Assembly: GCA_024760525.1 (NCBI GenBank) | Contig: CP060499.1 | Coordinates: 930,001-994,000, forward strand | Source of the DNA: Nitrospira sp. | Lineage (GTDB): Bacteria > Nitrospirota > Nitrospiria > Nitrospirales > Nitrospiraceae | Length of the DNA stretch: 64,000 nt | Direction: 5' to 3' | In this document: in pieces, positions 16,641 to 26,581 of the stretch | Layout: the number at the start of each line of letters is the position of its first letter | Position numbering within the stretch: the stretch's first letter is position 1 | Position numbers and translations under genes: made by a program | The notes under the pieces: model-generated | What the model saw: only the letters and a program-made list of their open reading frames with translations | What the model was told of the DNA's origin: nothing | The model's database searches: none

Positions 16641-17820
16641 GGTTCAAAATGTTGTGAAAGCATTCCCTCTTGGGATTGTGGATTCTCTGGTCACGTTTGG
16701 AAAGATTATTTGTGACATACCGTTGGAAGGAAGTGCACCGGCAGCAAAGACGGCAGTGAATGGGGTATCGCTCAGCATCGGATCAGGAGAGAGGGTTGGT
16801 ATCATCGGTCAGAATGGCGCGGGTAAATCGACTCTCCTGCATTTGATCGCCGGGATCGCCAGTCCTACATCCGGCAGGGTCTTAGTGAAAGGACATGTCA
16901 CGTCTGTGCTGACTCTAGGAGTCGGCATTCGAGAGGAACTCAGCGGGCGCGAAAATATCTATGTAGATGGAGAGCTGCAAGGTAAAGCCCGAAGCGAGAC
17001 CGATCTCGTAATTGGAGACATTATCGAGTTCGCAGAGCTTGGGGAGTTTATCGATCGACCGGTGCGCACTTATTCGACCGGCATGAAGGCACGATTGGCG
17101 TTTTCAATGATTGCGTTCATCGACCCCGAGATTTTGTTGATCGACGAAGCACTTTCCGTGGGCGATGTCGCGTTTTCGAAGAAAGCAACTAGGCGAATTA
17201 GAGAGATCTGTGCGAGAGGGCGGATCGTAGTTGTCGTGTCGCATGGGCTAGATGCCATCAGCGAAATGTGCACAAGATGCATTTGGATGGAATCCGGACG
17301 TATCCGTCTGGATGGAAGTCCTCTCGAAGTCATCCAAGCGTACAAGAAATGGGTGCAAGAAATCGGAGAGAAAGAGGCCGTTGCAAAATATCATCGTCAC
17401 ATTAGGGAAGAGTCGTATGAAGAAGGGTGGGGTATAAGCAAACTTGAATGCTTCCGAAATGGTGAACCCTGGGCGAAACCTTTGCGTATCGGTGAGAGTG
17501 TTTCATTGCGTTGGTGCGTTCACCGGCCTTGTGGGATTCAAGATTTCGACATGCAGTTGTTGATCGAACGGCTTGACGGATTACTTCTCATTGACGAACG
17601 TTTGGAATGCGAAGGGTGGCAGTTCGCGGGCGACAAAGTCGAGCAGGAAGTTGAGATCCCGACCGTATTGGCTCAAGGAGTCTATAGAGCGCAGGTGGGG
17701 ATTCTGCGTGAACAGGTAAAACTTGCCAGTCGCTCCTTGGTATTCGAGATCACCGATCCGGATCCCCCTAAGGGAGGAAGACCGGCGTTGCTCTCTTCAT
17801 ACACAATCACGGCGCACTAA
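16627..17820 (+). CDS. ABC polysaccharide exporter ATPase, Wzt-type, subunit B
   Basis: 397 residues. Walker A is GQNGAGKST (from residue 61), the signature is RTYSTGMKARLAF, Walker B is ILLIDEALSVGDV and the H-loop VVSHG. After the ATPase an extension of ~150 residues (with WCVHRP, VEQEVEIPTVLAQGVY) resembles a Wzt C-terminal beta-sandwich. The sequence clearly differs from the preceding ATPase, so this is not a recent duplication. It overlaps subunit A and is followed 19 bases later by the permease. A heterodimeric ATPase pair is the simplest reading. Confidence 0.85.
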   Translation: MPHIEVQNVVKAFPLGIVDSLVTFGKIICDIPLEGSAPAAKTAVNGVSLSIGSGERVGIIGQNGAGKSTLLHLIAGIASPTSGRVLVKGHVTSVLTLGVGIREELSGRENIYVDGELQGKARSETDLVIGDIIEFAELGEFIDRPVRTYSTGMKARLAFSMIAFIDPEILLIDEALSVGDVAFSKKATRRIREICARGRIVVVVSHGLDAISEMCTRCIWMESGRIRLDGSPLEVIQAYKKWVQEIGEKEAVAKYHRHIREESYEEGWGISKLECFRNGEPWAKPLRIGESVSLRWCVHRPCGIQDFDMQLLIERLDGLLLIDERLECEGWQFAGDKVEQEVEIPTVLAQGVYRAQVGILREQVKLASRSLVFEITDPDPPKGGRPALLSSYTITAH

Positions 17821-17839
17821 CCCAACACTATACGAAATC

Positions 17840-18625
17840 ATGCTTGGATTTGAGGCGCGCGATCTTTCACTGATATTCGGGTTCGCCAGGAATCATCTCC
17901 GAGAGAAGCATATCGGTTCGATATTGGGAAGTTCCTGGAGCGTGTTGCAGCCTCTTCTCATGCTGGCTGTCTATACATTTGTGTTTGGTTTTGTCTTTAA
18001 AGTGAAGTTCCCGGGTGCTGAGACAACGTTTGGCTATACGGTATGGCTTCTTAGCGGATTTGGGCCTTGGATGGGTTTCACTGAAGCGGTCATGGCGTCC
18101 GCTGTCTCAATCACATCGGCTACGGGCCTTATAAAGAACGTTGCGTTCAAAACAGAAGTGCTGCCGATTGCAGCGGGATTGACCGGAACTCTTCCGATTG
18201 TCGTGAGTCTATGTTTTCTCGGCGTGTTGCTGGTCATCGATGGTAATACGCCGTCTTGGCATGTCCTGTTGCTCCCGCTCGTCGTCGTAAGCCAGTTTCT
18301 TTTGGTCGCATCCGTCGGTATTCCTTTGTCTGCAATCACCGTGTTTTTTAGGGATCTCACGTATGCATTGCCGAATCTATTGATGATTGTGCTCTTCATG
18401 TCTCCGATTTTCTATCCTGTGGAGAGTATGCCGCACGTTTTTCAAACGGTGTCAGCCTTTAACCCCATTTATATTTTGGTGGAGGCATACCGCTCGATTT
18501 TACTTTATCACCAGCCTCCTAATTTATTGGGCCTGGGGTATGTCTCGATTCTCGGAATAGTGCTGACTGCTCTTATGCTTCGAATGTTTCGCAGGGTTAA
18601 AGGGTATTTCGAATCTGTTCTATAA
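17840..18625 (+). CDS. ABC-2 type polysaccharide exporter permease (Wzm)
   Basis: About 261 residues, the standard Wzm length, with six hydrophobic segments. The N-terminal amphipathic part contains RNHLREKHIGSILGSSWSV, the typical ABC2 polysaccharide permease sequence, and LMSPIFYPVESMP with the later FNPIYILVEAYRSILL is a highly typical loop. ATG 17840 lies 19 bases after the second ATPase; a much longer upstream frame overlaps that gene and looks random. It would form the channel through the inner membrane for a lipid-linked glycan driven by one or both upstream ATPases. Confidence 0.87.
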   Translation: MLGFEARDLSLIFGFARNHLREKHIGSILGSSWSVLQPLLMLAVYTFVFGFVFKVKFPGAETTFGYTVWLLSGFGPWMGFTEAVMASAVSITSATGLIKNVAFKTEVLPIAAGLTGTLPIVVSLCFLGVLLVIDGNTPSWHVLLLPLVVVSQFLLVASVGIPLSAITVFFRDLTYALPNLLMIVLFMSPIFYPVESMPHVFQTVSAFNPIYILVEAYRSILLYHQPPNLLGLGYVSILGIVLTALMLRMFRRVKGYFESVL

Positions 18626-18713
18626 GCGGAGCGAGATGCTGAGGAGTAGAACCGCACTTCTACAATTCACCGCTTCCTTCTGTGGCGTCTCCGGTTGATG
18701 CAAAAGGTTATTG

Positions 18714-19688
18714 ATGTTTAAGACCATTCGTCGCATATGCTCCCGCCTAATTGAACGCGTTCATCATGGGAAGGGAATGAGTGCGCCACTTCTTACCACA
18801 CCGGTGAAGCGGTACATTGAAGCAACGCAAACCGGCGTTGACTCATATTGGGGTGAGCACACCGTTAACTCAAGGCCGTTCAGAACTCCACAGGAATCAG
18901 TGGACTATCTGGAGTGGAGATGCGAAGAGTATCCTTTACTTCGCGAATTCATGGGCTTGTATGGTCAGCATGATACACAGGTGGTTTTAGATTACGGGTG
19001 CGGGCCTGGAGATGACCTCATCGGTTTTCTGCTTCATACGAAAGCCAAGAAAGTGATAGGCATGGATATCTCTGAAAAGGCGTTGAGCCTTGCTGGACAT
19101 AGAGTCGCGCTTCATAATATTTCTTCGGAAAGAGCGGAACTCGTTCAGATTTCTGACGCAGTCTGTAGGATCCCAGTAGAGGACCAGGTCGTGGATTACA
19201 TCAATAGCGGCGGGGTCATTCACCATACAAGTACGCCAGATATAATACTTAAGGAGTTTTATAGAATTCTCAGGCCTCGTTCTCAGGCGCGCATAATGGT
19301 CTACAATCGCAACAGTCTCTGGTTCCATCTTTATACTGCCTACGACAAGATGGTCCTCCACAATGCTTTTCCAGGATTAACTCTTGAAGAAGCGTTTGCC
19401 AGGAATACCGATGGAGAACAGTGCCCAATCTCGAGACCATATCGTCCCGATGAGTTCATTGATCTCTGTTGCCGAGCAGGTTTTGAGACGGAGTTCCTCG
19501 GTGGATATCTGTCCCGTCACGAGCTCCAATTGTTCCAGAAGTTGGCTGGAAGGGCCTTGGGCGATGAAAGATTGGAGAAGGAACACAAAATGTTCTTAGG
19601 CGGATTGACCCTAGATGACAAAGGATATCCTTTATATGAAGGCAAGCATGCGGGAATTGGCGGTGTCTATGTCCTGTGGAAAAGGTAG
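18714..19688 (+). CDS. SAM-dependent methyltransferase
   Basis: About 324 residues. Class I methyltransferase with motif I VVLDYGCGPGDD and the following acidic VIGMDIS, then VDYINSGGVIHH as motif II and EFYRILRPRS as the usual post-II sequence. The N-terminal ~90 and C-terminal ~130 residues are family-specific extensions. ATG 18714 has AAAAGG 6 bases upstream; TTG 18711 is the codon before. It sits directly after the ABC exporter; in several exporter-linked O-antigens methylation caps the chain end and is read by Wzt, so a capping role is plausible but not shown. Confidence 0.75.
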   Translation: MFKTIRRICSRLIERVHHGKGMSAPLLTTPVKRYIEATQTGVDSYWGEHTVNSRPFRTPQESVDYLEWRCEEYPLLREFMGLYGQHDTQVVLDYGCGPGDDLIGFLLHTKAKKVIGMDISEKALSLAGHRVALHNISSERAELVQISDAVCRIPVEDQVVDYINSGGVIHHTSTPDIILKEFYRILRPRSQARIMVYNRNSLWFHLYTAYDKMVLHNAFPGLTLEEAFARNTDGEQCPISRPYRPDEFIDLCCRAGFETEFLGGYLSRHELQLFQKLAGRALGDERLEKEHKMFLGGLTLDDKGYPLYEGKHAGIGGVYVLWKR

Positions 19689-19745
19689 CTTCTGATTTGG
19701 ATCTTCTGTCGGTGCCTCCTCCTGCCCACCGAGCAAGATAACGGA

Positions 19746-21230
19746 GTGTGTGTGAAGCAGAACCACAAGTGTTCGCCTCCCTGGTCGAATGGTCCGGGGG
19801 AAGGCTATCCTCAACGAATCTTGATGTTGGTGCCTCATGAGCCCGATGAGGATCCGAGAGTCCGTTGGGTCATTGATTTGTGTCGGCAGGTGGGACGGAC
19901 TGATGTATTAGGGTTTAGCTGGCTTACAGCCGCAAAGCCTTCTCGACAGTATGACGGACGGGTCTTCATCGAACGTGTTTTCCCTCAGGTACGCGGCAAT
20001 CGCTTCGGTGACAGCAGAGGCCTAAGTTTCCTTCTTCAACTCCTTCGCAACCCTACGCAAACTATTCTCATCTCAGCCAAATGCCGTCAACTTATGCAGT
20101 TCATGCGTATCGAGCAGATTGTGCGACCTATGTTGGAGCGGCGAATGGCATCCCAAAGGCATTCTGTGCAGACTCGCCCATCTGTGGAAGGTTACACCAA
20201 ATGGAGTGGTGCAGCAGGTGCATTGCGTCGTACGTGGTCCTCTATAGTAGGCTCCGCTTCTATTCTGTGTGGCTTGCGAGTCATTTACAGAACGCTCATT
20301 GAAAGAGCCAGAGCTGTCTCGGTTGTGCCTCGAGTCATTGTTTGTCACGATATACACGCTTTGGTGGTCGGGATAAAACTTAAAAAACTCATGGGCTGCT
20401 CCGTGATTTATGATTCCCATGAAGTATGGCCGGAGGCTTTCCTGGATGCTGGAAGGTTAGAACGGCGTGTCATTGCATTTATCGAAGGCAGAGCGATCAG
20501 AAAAGCCGATGCCGTCATCACGGTCAACCCTCAGATCGCGCGTTATCTCGAGCGTCAATATGGAATCGAACACGTTGTTTCGGTTCCTAATGCTGAGCCC
20601 TTGAGAAAGGGTGTGGAACCCTCCAGCGCTCGACCGATCACCTTTCCGATCAAGATTCTGGTTCAAGGCCGCATTGTACCGGAGCGAGGCTTTGAAGAAC
20701 TCCTGAGTGCATGGGCCCTCATCGATGACGAGAGAGCTGTGCTCTTGTTGCGGGCTCCAACGAACGAATACTTTCAACGATTGTGTGAAGCCCATCGCGA
20801 TCTCATCTCAAACGGACGTATCCGGATAGAAGAGGCGGTGGCTGAGGATCAACTGGTTGAGGCGGCATCACGAGCCGATGTCGGTGTAATTTCTTACCGA
20901 GGGCCGAACCTCAATCATGTGTACTGCTGTCCCAATAAGCTCTCGCAATACATGCAAGCAGGACTGGCGATACTCTCCACCAGCGACGCGCAATATGTGT
21001 CCCAGATCCTCAATCAATATAAATGTGGGCTTACGTATGATCCGTCAAGACCAGGCGATTTGAAAGAAGCTGTGAAGCTGTTGATCAACGATACGACACT
21101 GCTCTGTTCGCTTAAGGAGAACGCCCACAAAGCGACTCATGCCGGGTTCAACTGGGCCTGCCAGTCTTTGCCGTACCGGCAAGCCATAGAAAAGTTCTTT
21201 GTCGAGGAAGTGTCACACCAATGTCCCTAG
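19746..21230 (+). CDS. GT4-type glycosyltransferase
   Basis: 494 residues, GT-B fold. The N-terminal domain begins ILMLVPHEPDEDPRVRWVIDL, with the DPRV motif seen in a GT4 subgroup, and has VIVCHDIHAL and IYDSHEVWPEAF. The C-terminal domain has ILVQGRIVPERGFEELLSAW and GVISYRGPNLNHVYCCPNKLSQYMQAGL, where the Glu/Pro-Asn-Lys region binds the donor. GTG 19746 is used as start, though the conserved part begins only near residue 25. It overlaps the next gene by 10 bases. The sugar added is unknown. Confidence 0.75.
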   Translation: MCVKQNHKCSPPWSNGPGEGYPQRILMLVPHEPDEDPRVRWVIDLCRQVGRTDVLGFSWLTAAKPSRQYDGRVFIERVFPQVRGNRFGDSRGLSFLLQLLRNPTQTILISAKCRQLMQFMRIEQIVRPMLERRMASQRHSVQTRPSVEGYTKWSGAAGALRRTWSSIVGSASILCGLRVIYRTLIERARAVSVVPRVIVCHDIHALVVGIKLKKLMGCSVIYDSHEVWPEAFLDAGRLERRVIAFIEGRAIRKADAVITVNPQIARYLERQYGIEHVVSVPNAEPLRKGVEPSSARPITFPIKILVQGRIVPERGFEELLSAWALIDDERAVLLLRAPTNEYFQRLCEAHRDLISNGRIRIEEAVAEDQLVEAASRADVGVISYRGPNLNHVYCCPNKLSQYMQAGLAILSTSDAQYVSQILNQYKCGLTYDPSRPGDLKEAVKLLINDTTLLCSLKENAHKATHAGFNWACQSLPYRQAIEKFFVEEVSHQCP

Positions 21231-22459
21231 TTCCCAAGACGATTCTTGTCCTTTATTGGCATCCGGAGCCACTGCCGAGAATGAGACCGGCTATCTATGC
21301 GCATCTCCATGTTATGGATAGCAGCGAGGTTTCCCATGACCTTTCCTACTGGAATGCATTTTACCCTCCTCCAAATTGGCTGCGTCGCACACAATTTGAT
21401 GCTGTGATCCTGCATACCACGTTCTTGTGTATGCGCTGGGCTCCCGCGTTCTATGTCTGGAAGTGGCAGTTGCGATGGGTGGCGTCTCTGGATTGTCTCA
21501 AGCTGGCCATGCCGCAGGATGAGTACGATCATTCCGAAGTCTTAGACGAATGGCTATATGAATGGGGCGTGTCGGTCGTCTTTTCGAACTTTGACCCATC
21601 GTATCACGTCGGGTTGTATCCACTGATGCATAGAAAGGCTTCGTTCTACAAGGCCTTTACCGGATATATCGATGAACAGGCAATGAGCCGATGGGAAGGG
21701 AAGCAGCCTGCTCTGAAAGAGAGACCCGTCGATATCGTATACCGTGCAAGTCGATTACCCTATTGGTTCGGGAATCACGGACAGATGAAGTCCCAGATTG
21801 CTGATCGGGTGGCAGAACGGGCGAGCGAGAGAGGTATGAAGTGCGATATTTCGACTCGACCAGAGGACACCATCGTCGGTGATCGATGGGAAAAATTTTT
21901 GGCTTCCGGGCGGGCGATAATCGGATGCGAAAGTGGGTCGAGCGTGCTCGATCGGCGTGGAGAAATCAAGGCTTTGATCCAAGTCAAGCTTCAATCAAAC
22001 CCCACTCTCTCGTATGAACAAATAAGTCAGAGCCTTCCCAAGGGCTGGGATAGCTACAAGTTCTTCGCGATAGGGCCTCGACATTTTGAAGCCGTCGTGA
22101 CGAAGACTTGTCAGGTTCTGATTGAAGGCCACTATGACGGTGTTTTTGAGGCCGATCGGCACTATATTCCGCTGAAACGTGATTATTCAAACCTGGAAGA
22201 GGTGTTGGACAAACTTGAAGATATCCAGCTGGTGAGTAAGGTCGTCGACCAGGCGTACGCTGATATTTGTCTGTCCGATAAGTATTCTTATCGCGCTTTT
22301 GCCGCGATGATCGATCGCGTTCTTTCCGAAACAACTCCACGACGTGCCGCTTGGCATTTTAGGTCGAGCAGGTTCTTTGGTGATGCAGGACGCGTTCTCG
22401 AGAAAGTGAATAACGGACGGCTTGCCGTTCGGGGACGGTTAAAAGAGTTGATACGGTAA
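21221..22459 (+). CDS. Putative glycosyltransferase, CgeB-like group
   Basis: 412 residues without a strong catalytic motif in the first half. The second half carries VDIVYRASRLPYWFGNHG and FAIGPRHFEAVVTKTCQVLIEGHYDG, followed by HYIPLKRDYSNLEEVLDKL, the typical arrangement of Glyco_trans_1_2/CgeB-like transferases in polysaccharide loci. No signal peptide or membrane segment is visible. It overlaps the preceding GT4 gene by 10 bases, which suggests they act in the same pathway. The acceptor and donor are unknown. Confidence 0.6.
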   Translation: MSLVPKTILVLYWHPEPLPRMRPAIYAHLHVMDSSEVSHDLSYWNAFYPPPNWLRRTQFDAVILHTTFLCMRWAPAFYVWKWQLRWVASLDCLKLAMPQDEYDHSEVLDEWLYEWGVSVVFSNFDPSYHVGLYPLMHRKASFYKAFTGYIDEQAMSRWEGKQPALKERPVDIVYRASRLPYWFGNHGQMKSQIADRVAERASERGMKCDISTRPEDTIVGDRWEKFLASGRAIIGCESGSSVLDRRGEIKALIQVKLQSNPTLSYEQISQSLPKGWDSYKFFAIGPRHFEAVVTKTCQVLIEGHYDGVFEADRHYIPLKRDYSNLEEVLDKLEDIQLVSKVVDQAYADICLSDKYSYRAFAAMIDRVLSETTPRRAAWHFRSSRFFGDAGRVLEKVNNGRLAVRGRLKELIR

Positions 22460-22601
22460 TTAGGCATCGCTCGTCATTGTCTGCCAAACCCCAAACATCT
22501 CAGCCAGTCCTTCGCTTCTGCTTGGAGAACGTTTCGGAAGATACTCCTGTTCATGTTAGACGCCGCCCTTTGGGGGCAATGCTCACGATGGGTATTGAGT
22601 T

Positions 22602-23666
22602 ATGAAATGTCTGTCTATTGTCGGCGCCAGGCCGCAATTCATCAAAGCCAGTCCCCTGACGATCGCCTTACGAAAGCGGAATGATGAGATACTGGTTCAT
22701 ACGGGCCAACACTATGACCACGGCATGTCGGACGTCTTCTTCGAAGACCTCGGAATTCCCGCACCGGATTATCATCTCGGTATAGGAAGCGGCTCGCATG
22801 GCGTGCAAACAGGTGCGATGTTGAAAGCAGTCGAGGAGGTGTTGCAAAAGGAACTACCGGACGTGGTGATCGTGTACGGAGATACCAATTCAACCTTGGC
22901 CGCTGCGTTGGCTGCAGCCAAGTTACATATCCCCGTCGCGCATGTTGAAGCAGGGCTGCGGAGTTTCAATCGAACGATGCCGGAAGAAATCAACCGTGTC
23001 ATGACGGATCATCTGTCGACATGGCTCTTTGCTCCGTCGACGGTATCACGCGACAACTTAGGTCGGGAAGGTATCGAGGCCGGTGTTCATGTAGTCGGCG
23101 ACATCATGTACGACGCATTGCTCCTCCACCGTGCGAGTGCGGAGCGCCGATCGAACATATTGACACGCCTCGAACTATCTCCACGCTCTTACTATGTGGC
23201 TACCATACATCGAGCTGAGAACACCGACCATCCTGACCGGCTTCGTTCTATATTACAGGCCTTTCAGACCGTGAAAAAGCCCGTGATTTTGCCTCTTCAT
23301 CCGCGGACGAAAAAGAAACTGAATGAGTACGCTGTTCAGGCGGGAAACAATGTCCGGTGCCTGGATCCTCTGGGGTATTTGGACATGGTCCGGCTCCAAG
23401 AGCATGCCGCTTGTGTGCTGACTGATTCAGGCGGAGTCCAGAAGGAAGCATATTATCTGCGGATTCCCTGTGTGACGTTCAGAACCGAAACGGAATGGAT
23501 AGAGACCGTCACGGCAGGCTGGAATATTGTGTGTGGGAGCGATACGGCGACCATCGTGAACGCTGTCGAAAAGATGGAGAGGTGCCAAGCGCCTCATCGG
23601 AGTTTGTACGGCGATGGCCGTGCGACAGAACGGATCGTAGAGGTCCTCACCTCTCGCAAGGAGTAA
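22602..23666 (+). CDS. wecB: UDP-N-acetylglucosamine 2-epimerase, non-hydrolysing
   Basis: 354 residues, matching WecB/MnaA length. It opens with IVGARPQFIKASPL, then HTGQHYDHGMSDVFF, the signature of the non-hydrolysing epimerase, and has VYGDTNSTLAAALAA, HVEAGLRS and LTDSGGVQKEAY. It interconverts UDP-GlcNAc and UDP-ManNAc, or a related 2-acetamido sugar as WbpI does. It is followed after 7 bases by an AsnB-type enzyme and two epimerases, so it may serve a multi-step nucleotide-sugar route instead of simple ManNAc production. A second, hydrolysing type of 2-epimerase occurs at 36682. Confidence 0.85.
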   Translation: MKCLSIVGARPQFIKASPLTIALRKRNDEILVHTGQHYDHGMSDVFFEDLGIPAPDYHLGIGSGSHGVQTGAMLKAVEEVLQKELPDVVIVYGDTNSTLAAALAAAKLHIPVAHVEAGLRSFNRTMPEEINRVMTDHLSTWLFAPSTVSRDNLGREGIEAGVHVVGDIMYDALLLHRASAERRSNILTRLELSPRSYYVATIHRAENTDHPDRLRSILQAFQTVKKPVILPLHPRTKKKLNEYAVQAGNNVRCLDPLGYLDMVRLQEHAACVLTDSGGVQKEAYYLRIPCVTFRTETEWIETVTAGWNIVCGSDTATIVNAVEKMERCQAPHRSLYGDGRATERIVEVLTSRKE

Positions 23667-23673
23667 TCCGCTC

Positions 23674-25602
23674 ATGTGCGGTATCGCCGGCATACTGAGC
23701 CTTGAATCTGAACGGATCGACAATCTTCGGCGTTCGCTGGAGGTGATGAGTAAACTCCAGCGACACCGCGGTCCGGACGGCGAGGGGACATGGTTGCACT
23801 CCTCCGGAACAGTGGGGTTCGCCCATCGCCGGTTGAGCATCATCGATGTCGCCTCCGGTCAGCAGCCGATGAACGATCGCGCCGGCAATTGGATCATCCA
23901 CAACGGAGAGATTTACAACTACCTCGAGTTGCGTGATGAGTTGGGGGCGAATCTGTTCAAGACGCACTCCGACACCGAAGTCATTCTACACGCCTATCAC
24001 AAGTGGGGAGTGGAGTGTCTCAACCAGTTTCGCGGGATGTTTGCATTCGCGTTGTGGGACGAGGCCAACGCCACACTTCTATGCGCCAGGGACCCGTTCG
24101 GGATCAAACCGTTGTACTACTGCGTGGTGAGAGGCACGCTCTATTTCGCTTCCGAGGTGAAAGCGTTGCTGCCGTTCGTGCCTGAGATCTCGACCGATGT
24201 GGAAGGGTTAAAAGATTACCTCACATTCCAGTTTTGTTTAGACGGCAAGACACTCTTCAGCGGAATTCAGGAGCTTCAGCCGGGGCATGTGTTGATCGCG
24301 CGAAACGGCCGGATCGAAACACGACGCTATTGGGAGGTGTATTACCATCTCGATTTCAACCATACGGCGAAGTACTTCGAAGAGCAGCTTCGATTCTTGA
24401 TGCAGGATTCCGTGGCGCTCCATCTTCGGAGCGACGTCCCGGTAGGCGCATATGTCAGCGGAGGATTCGATTCAAGCATCATCGCCTCGTTGGCGTCTGA
24501 ACGGCAAGCCCATGAGCTGATCGGGTTTTCCGGGAAATTTTCCATCCGAGAAGCCTACGATGAGAGCAACTATGCCCGCGACCTGGCGCAATTCAGATCC
24601 TTTCCGCTCCACGAGATCGACATTACCGCTGAAGACTTTGTCGAGAACATTGAGCGGGTCATCTATCACTTGGACTTTCCGGTAGCCGGTCCCGGATCAT
24701 TCCCTCAGTTCATGGTGTCCCGGCTCGCCGCCCAGCATCGGAAGGTCGTGCTTGGAGGACAGGGAGGCGACGAGATTTTCGGAGGCTATGCGCGCTATCT
24801 CATCGCCTATTTTGAGCAATGCATCAAAGCTGCCATTGACGGCACAATGCATTCCGGCAACTTCATCGTCACCTATGAGTCCATCATTCCCAATCTCACC
24901 GCACTCCGAAACTACAAGCCTTTGTTACAACAGTTCTGGCGCGACGGATTGTTCGAGGAACTCGACAAGCGCTACTTTAGATTGGTGAATCGCGCGGCGT
25001 TGCATGCCGACGAGGTGCGATGGGACCTCTTGGGCGCGTACTCGCCCTTCGAGACGTTCAGGAAGATTTTCCGCGGTTCTAACGTTCAGAAAGAGTCCTA
25101 CTTCGACAGTATGACGCATTTCGATTTCAAAACGCTGCTCCCGGCATTGCTCCATGTGGAAGACCGTATGAGTATGGCGCATGGCCTGGAATCCCGCGTG
25201 CCGTTCCTCGATCGCCCGCTGGTAGAAATGGCTGCAACCATTCCGGCGGATATCAAATTCAAGGACGGGCATATGAAGCATGTGCTGAGAAGCGCCCTGG
25301 GGTCGGTTTTACCCGAATCGATCGTTCGGCGGACAGATAAGATGGGTTTCCCGGTTCCGTTGCAGGAATGGGTGGGGGGAAAGGGAAAGGTCCGCGATTA
25401 TGTGACCGACGTTCTATCGTCTCAAAAGGCTTTAGAGCGTCCGTTGATCAGCAACCGAACGGTTCTGGCCGGGTTGGGGCGCGAATTACAATTTGGACGA
25501 AAGTTGTGGGGCTTCCTGTGTCTGGAATTGTGGCAGCGAGTTTTTCACGATAAGGCATATGAGTATAGACGTCTGTTGATGAATGAGGAGACACCACCAT
25601 GA
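23674..25602 (+). CDS. Asparagine synthase-type amidotransferase, paralogue 2
   Basis: 642 residues. The glutaminase domain starts MCGIAGIL with the nucleophilic Cys2 and has RHRGPDGEG, HRRLSIIDV and HNGEIYNYLELR. The synthetase domain has SGGFDSS from residue 262, GGQGGDEIFGGYARY and the late ESRVPFLDRPLVE. All catalytic motifs look intact. It sits between WecB and two SDR enzymes, with an ATGA overlap to the first of them. Amidation of a uronic-acid-type sugar or glycan carboxylate is the likely role from context; true asparagine synthesis cannot be excluded on sequence alone. Confidence 0.85.
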   Translation: MCGIAGILSLESERIDNLRRSLEVMSKLQRHRGPDGEGTWLHSSGTVGFAHRRLSIIDVASGQQPMNDRAGNWIIHNGEIYNYLELRDELGANLFKTHSDTEVILHAYHKWGVECLNQFRGMFAFALWDEANATLLCARDPFGIKPLYYCVVRGTLYFASEVKALLPFVPEISTDVEGLKDYLTFQFCLDGKTLFSGIQELQPGHVLIARNGRIETRRYWEVYYHLDFNHTAKYFEEQLRFLMQDSVALHLRSDVPVGAYVSGGFDSSIIASLASERQAHELIGFSGKFSIREAYDESNYARDLAQFRSFPLHEIDITAEDFVENIERVIYHLDFPVAGPGSFPQFMVSRLAAQHRKVVLGGQGGDEIFGGYARYLIAYFEQCIKAAIDGTMHSGNFIVTYESIIPNLTALRNYKPLLQQFWRDGLFEELDKRYFRLVNRAALHADEVRWDLLGAYSPFETFRKIFRGSNVQKESYFDSMTHFDFKTLLPALLHVEDRMSMAHGLESRVPFLDRPLVEMAATIPADIKFKDGHMKHVLRSALGSVLPESIVRRTDKMGFPVPLQEWVGGKGKVRDYVTDVLSSQKALERPLISNRTVLAGLGRELQFGRKLWGFLCLELWQRVFHDKAYEYRRLLMNEETPP

Positions 25603-26546
25603 AAGTATTGATCACGGGAGGCGCCGGATTCATAGGATCGCATCTGGCGGATCGCCTCATAGGACAGGGGCACGAGGTGTGCGCCATCGATAATTATGCG
25701 ACCGGCCGTCGGGACAATCTCACACCGCATGGCCGACTCAGAGTGGTGGAAGGAACGATTGCGGATCAGTCCCTCGTCGATCGGTCGTTTGATGAGTTCG
25801 GACCAGACCAGGTCGTTCACGCGGCTGCCTCCTATAAAGACCCGGAGAATTGGAGGGAAGACACGCTCACGAACTGTGTCGGTACCGCACATATTGTGCA
25901 GGCTGCACAACGCCATCACGTACAAAGGCTCATCTATTTTCAGACTGCGTTGTGTTACGGCCTGAAGCCGTTGGAGCAGCCGATCACGATCGACCATCCG
26001 ATTCGGTCTGAGGGCAGCAGCTATGCCATCAGTAAGACGGCCGGGGAACAGTATGTCATGCTGAGCGGACTGGATTGGGTCTCGTTCCGGCTTGCCAATG
26101 CGTACGGACCTCGAAATCTCAGCGGGCCTCTTCCGACGTTCTATCACCGCCTGACCAATAACAAGCCCTGCTTTGTCATGGATACCCGGCGGGATTTCAT
26201 TTACATCGATGATCTCATCGAGGTCGTGTTGATGGCGGTTGCGGGGAAGGGACAGTCCGGACCCTACCACGTCTCTTCCGGATCCGACCTTGCCATCAAA
26301 GATCTTTTCAATGCGACGATTCAAGCACTCCGAATCACGCTGGAACAGGACGTCGAAGTGCGGCCTCGCAGTCTCGATGATGTGTACACCATATTGCTGG
26401 ATCCTTCTAAAACGCTTCGCGTATTTTCTGGGTGGCACGTGCGCACGCCTTTGGAGCAGGGTGTAACCGCCGCCATCGAGTGGTACAAGAAATTCGGCAT
26501 CAGCCAGACATTCACACACTTGAAGCCTGCTGATGAGAAGAAGTAG
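25599..26546 (+). CDS. NAD-dependent nucleotide-sugar epimerase, tandem copy 1
   Basis: 315 residues. NAD-binding loop VLITGGAGFIGSH at the very start and YAISK as the catalytic Tyr-x-x-x-Lys. The Ser/Thr region reads YFQTALCYG, so Thr probably takes the usual Ser role. RRDFIYIDDLIEVV and YHVSSGSDLAIKDL are standard for extended SDR epimerases. The ATG overlaps the AsnB stop (ATGA), and a second SDR gene follows after 35 bases. Such a pair suggests two successive modifications of one sugar nucleotide; the sequences differ, so they are not simple duplicates. Confidence 0.75.
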   Translation: MKVLITGGAGFIGSHLADRLIGQGHEVCAIDNYATGRRDNLTPHGRLRVVEGTIADQSLVDRSFDEFGPDQVVHAAASYKDPENWREDTLTNCVGTAHIVQAAQRHHVQRLIYFQTALCYGLKPLEQPITIDHPIRSEGSSYAISKTAGEQYVMLSGLDWVSFRLANAYGPRNLSGPLPTFYHRLTNNKPCFVMDTRRDFIYIDDLIEVVLMAVAGKGQSGPYHVSSGSDLAIKDLFNATIQALRITLEQDVEVRPRSLDDVYTILLDPSKTLRVFSGWHVRTPLEQGVTAAIEWYKKFGISQTFTHLKPADEKK

Positions 26547-26581
26547 GGAGTGCCCGAATTGGAATTGGGAAAGGCGAGGAA

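Noticed and set aside
22500..22601. Possible hairpin around GCCGCCCTTTGGGGGC before wecB
   Set aside because: The stem is short and imperfect and has no T-tract; I do not call it a terminator.
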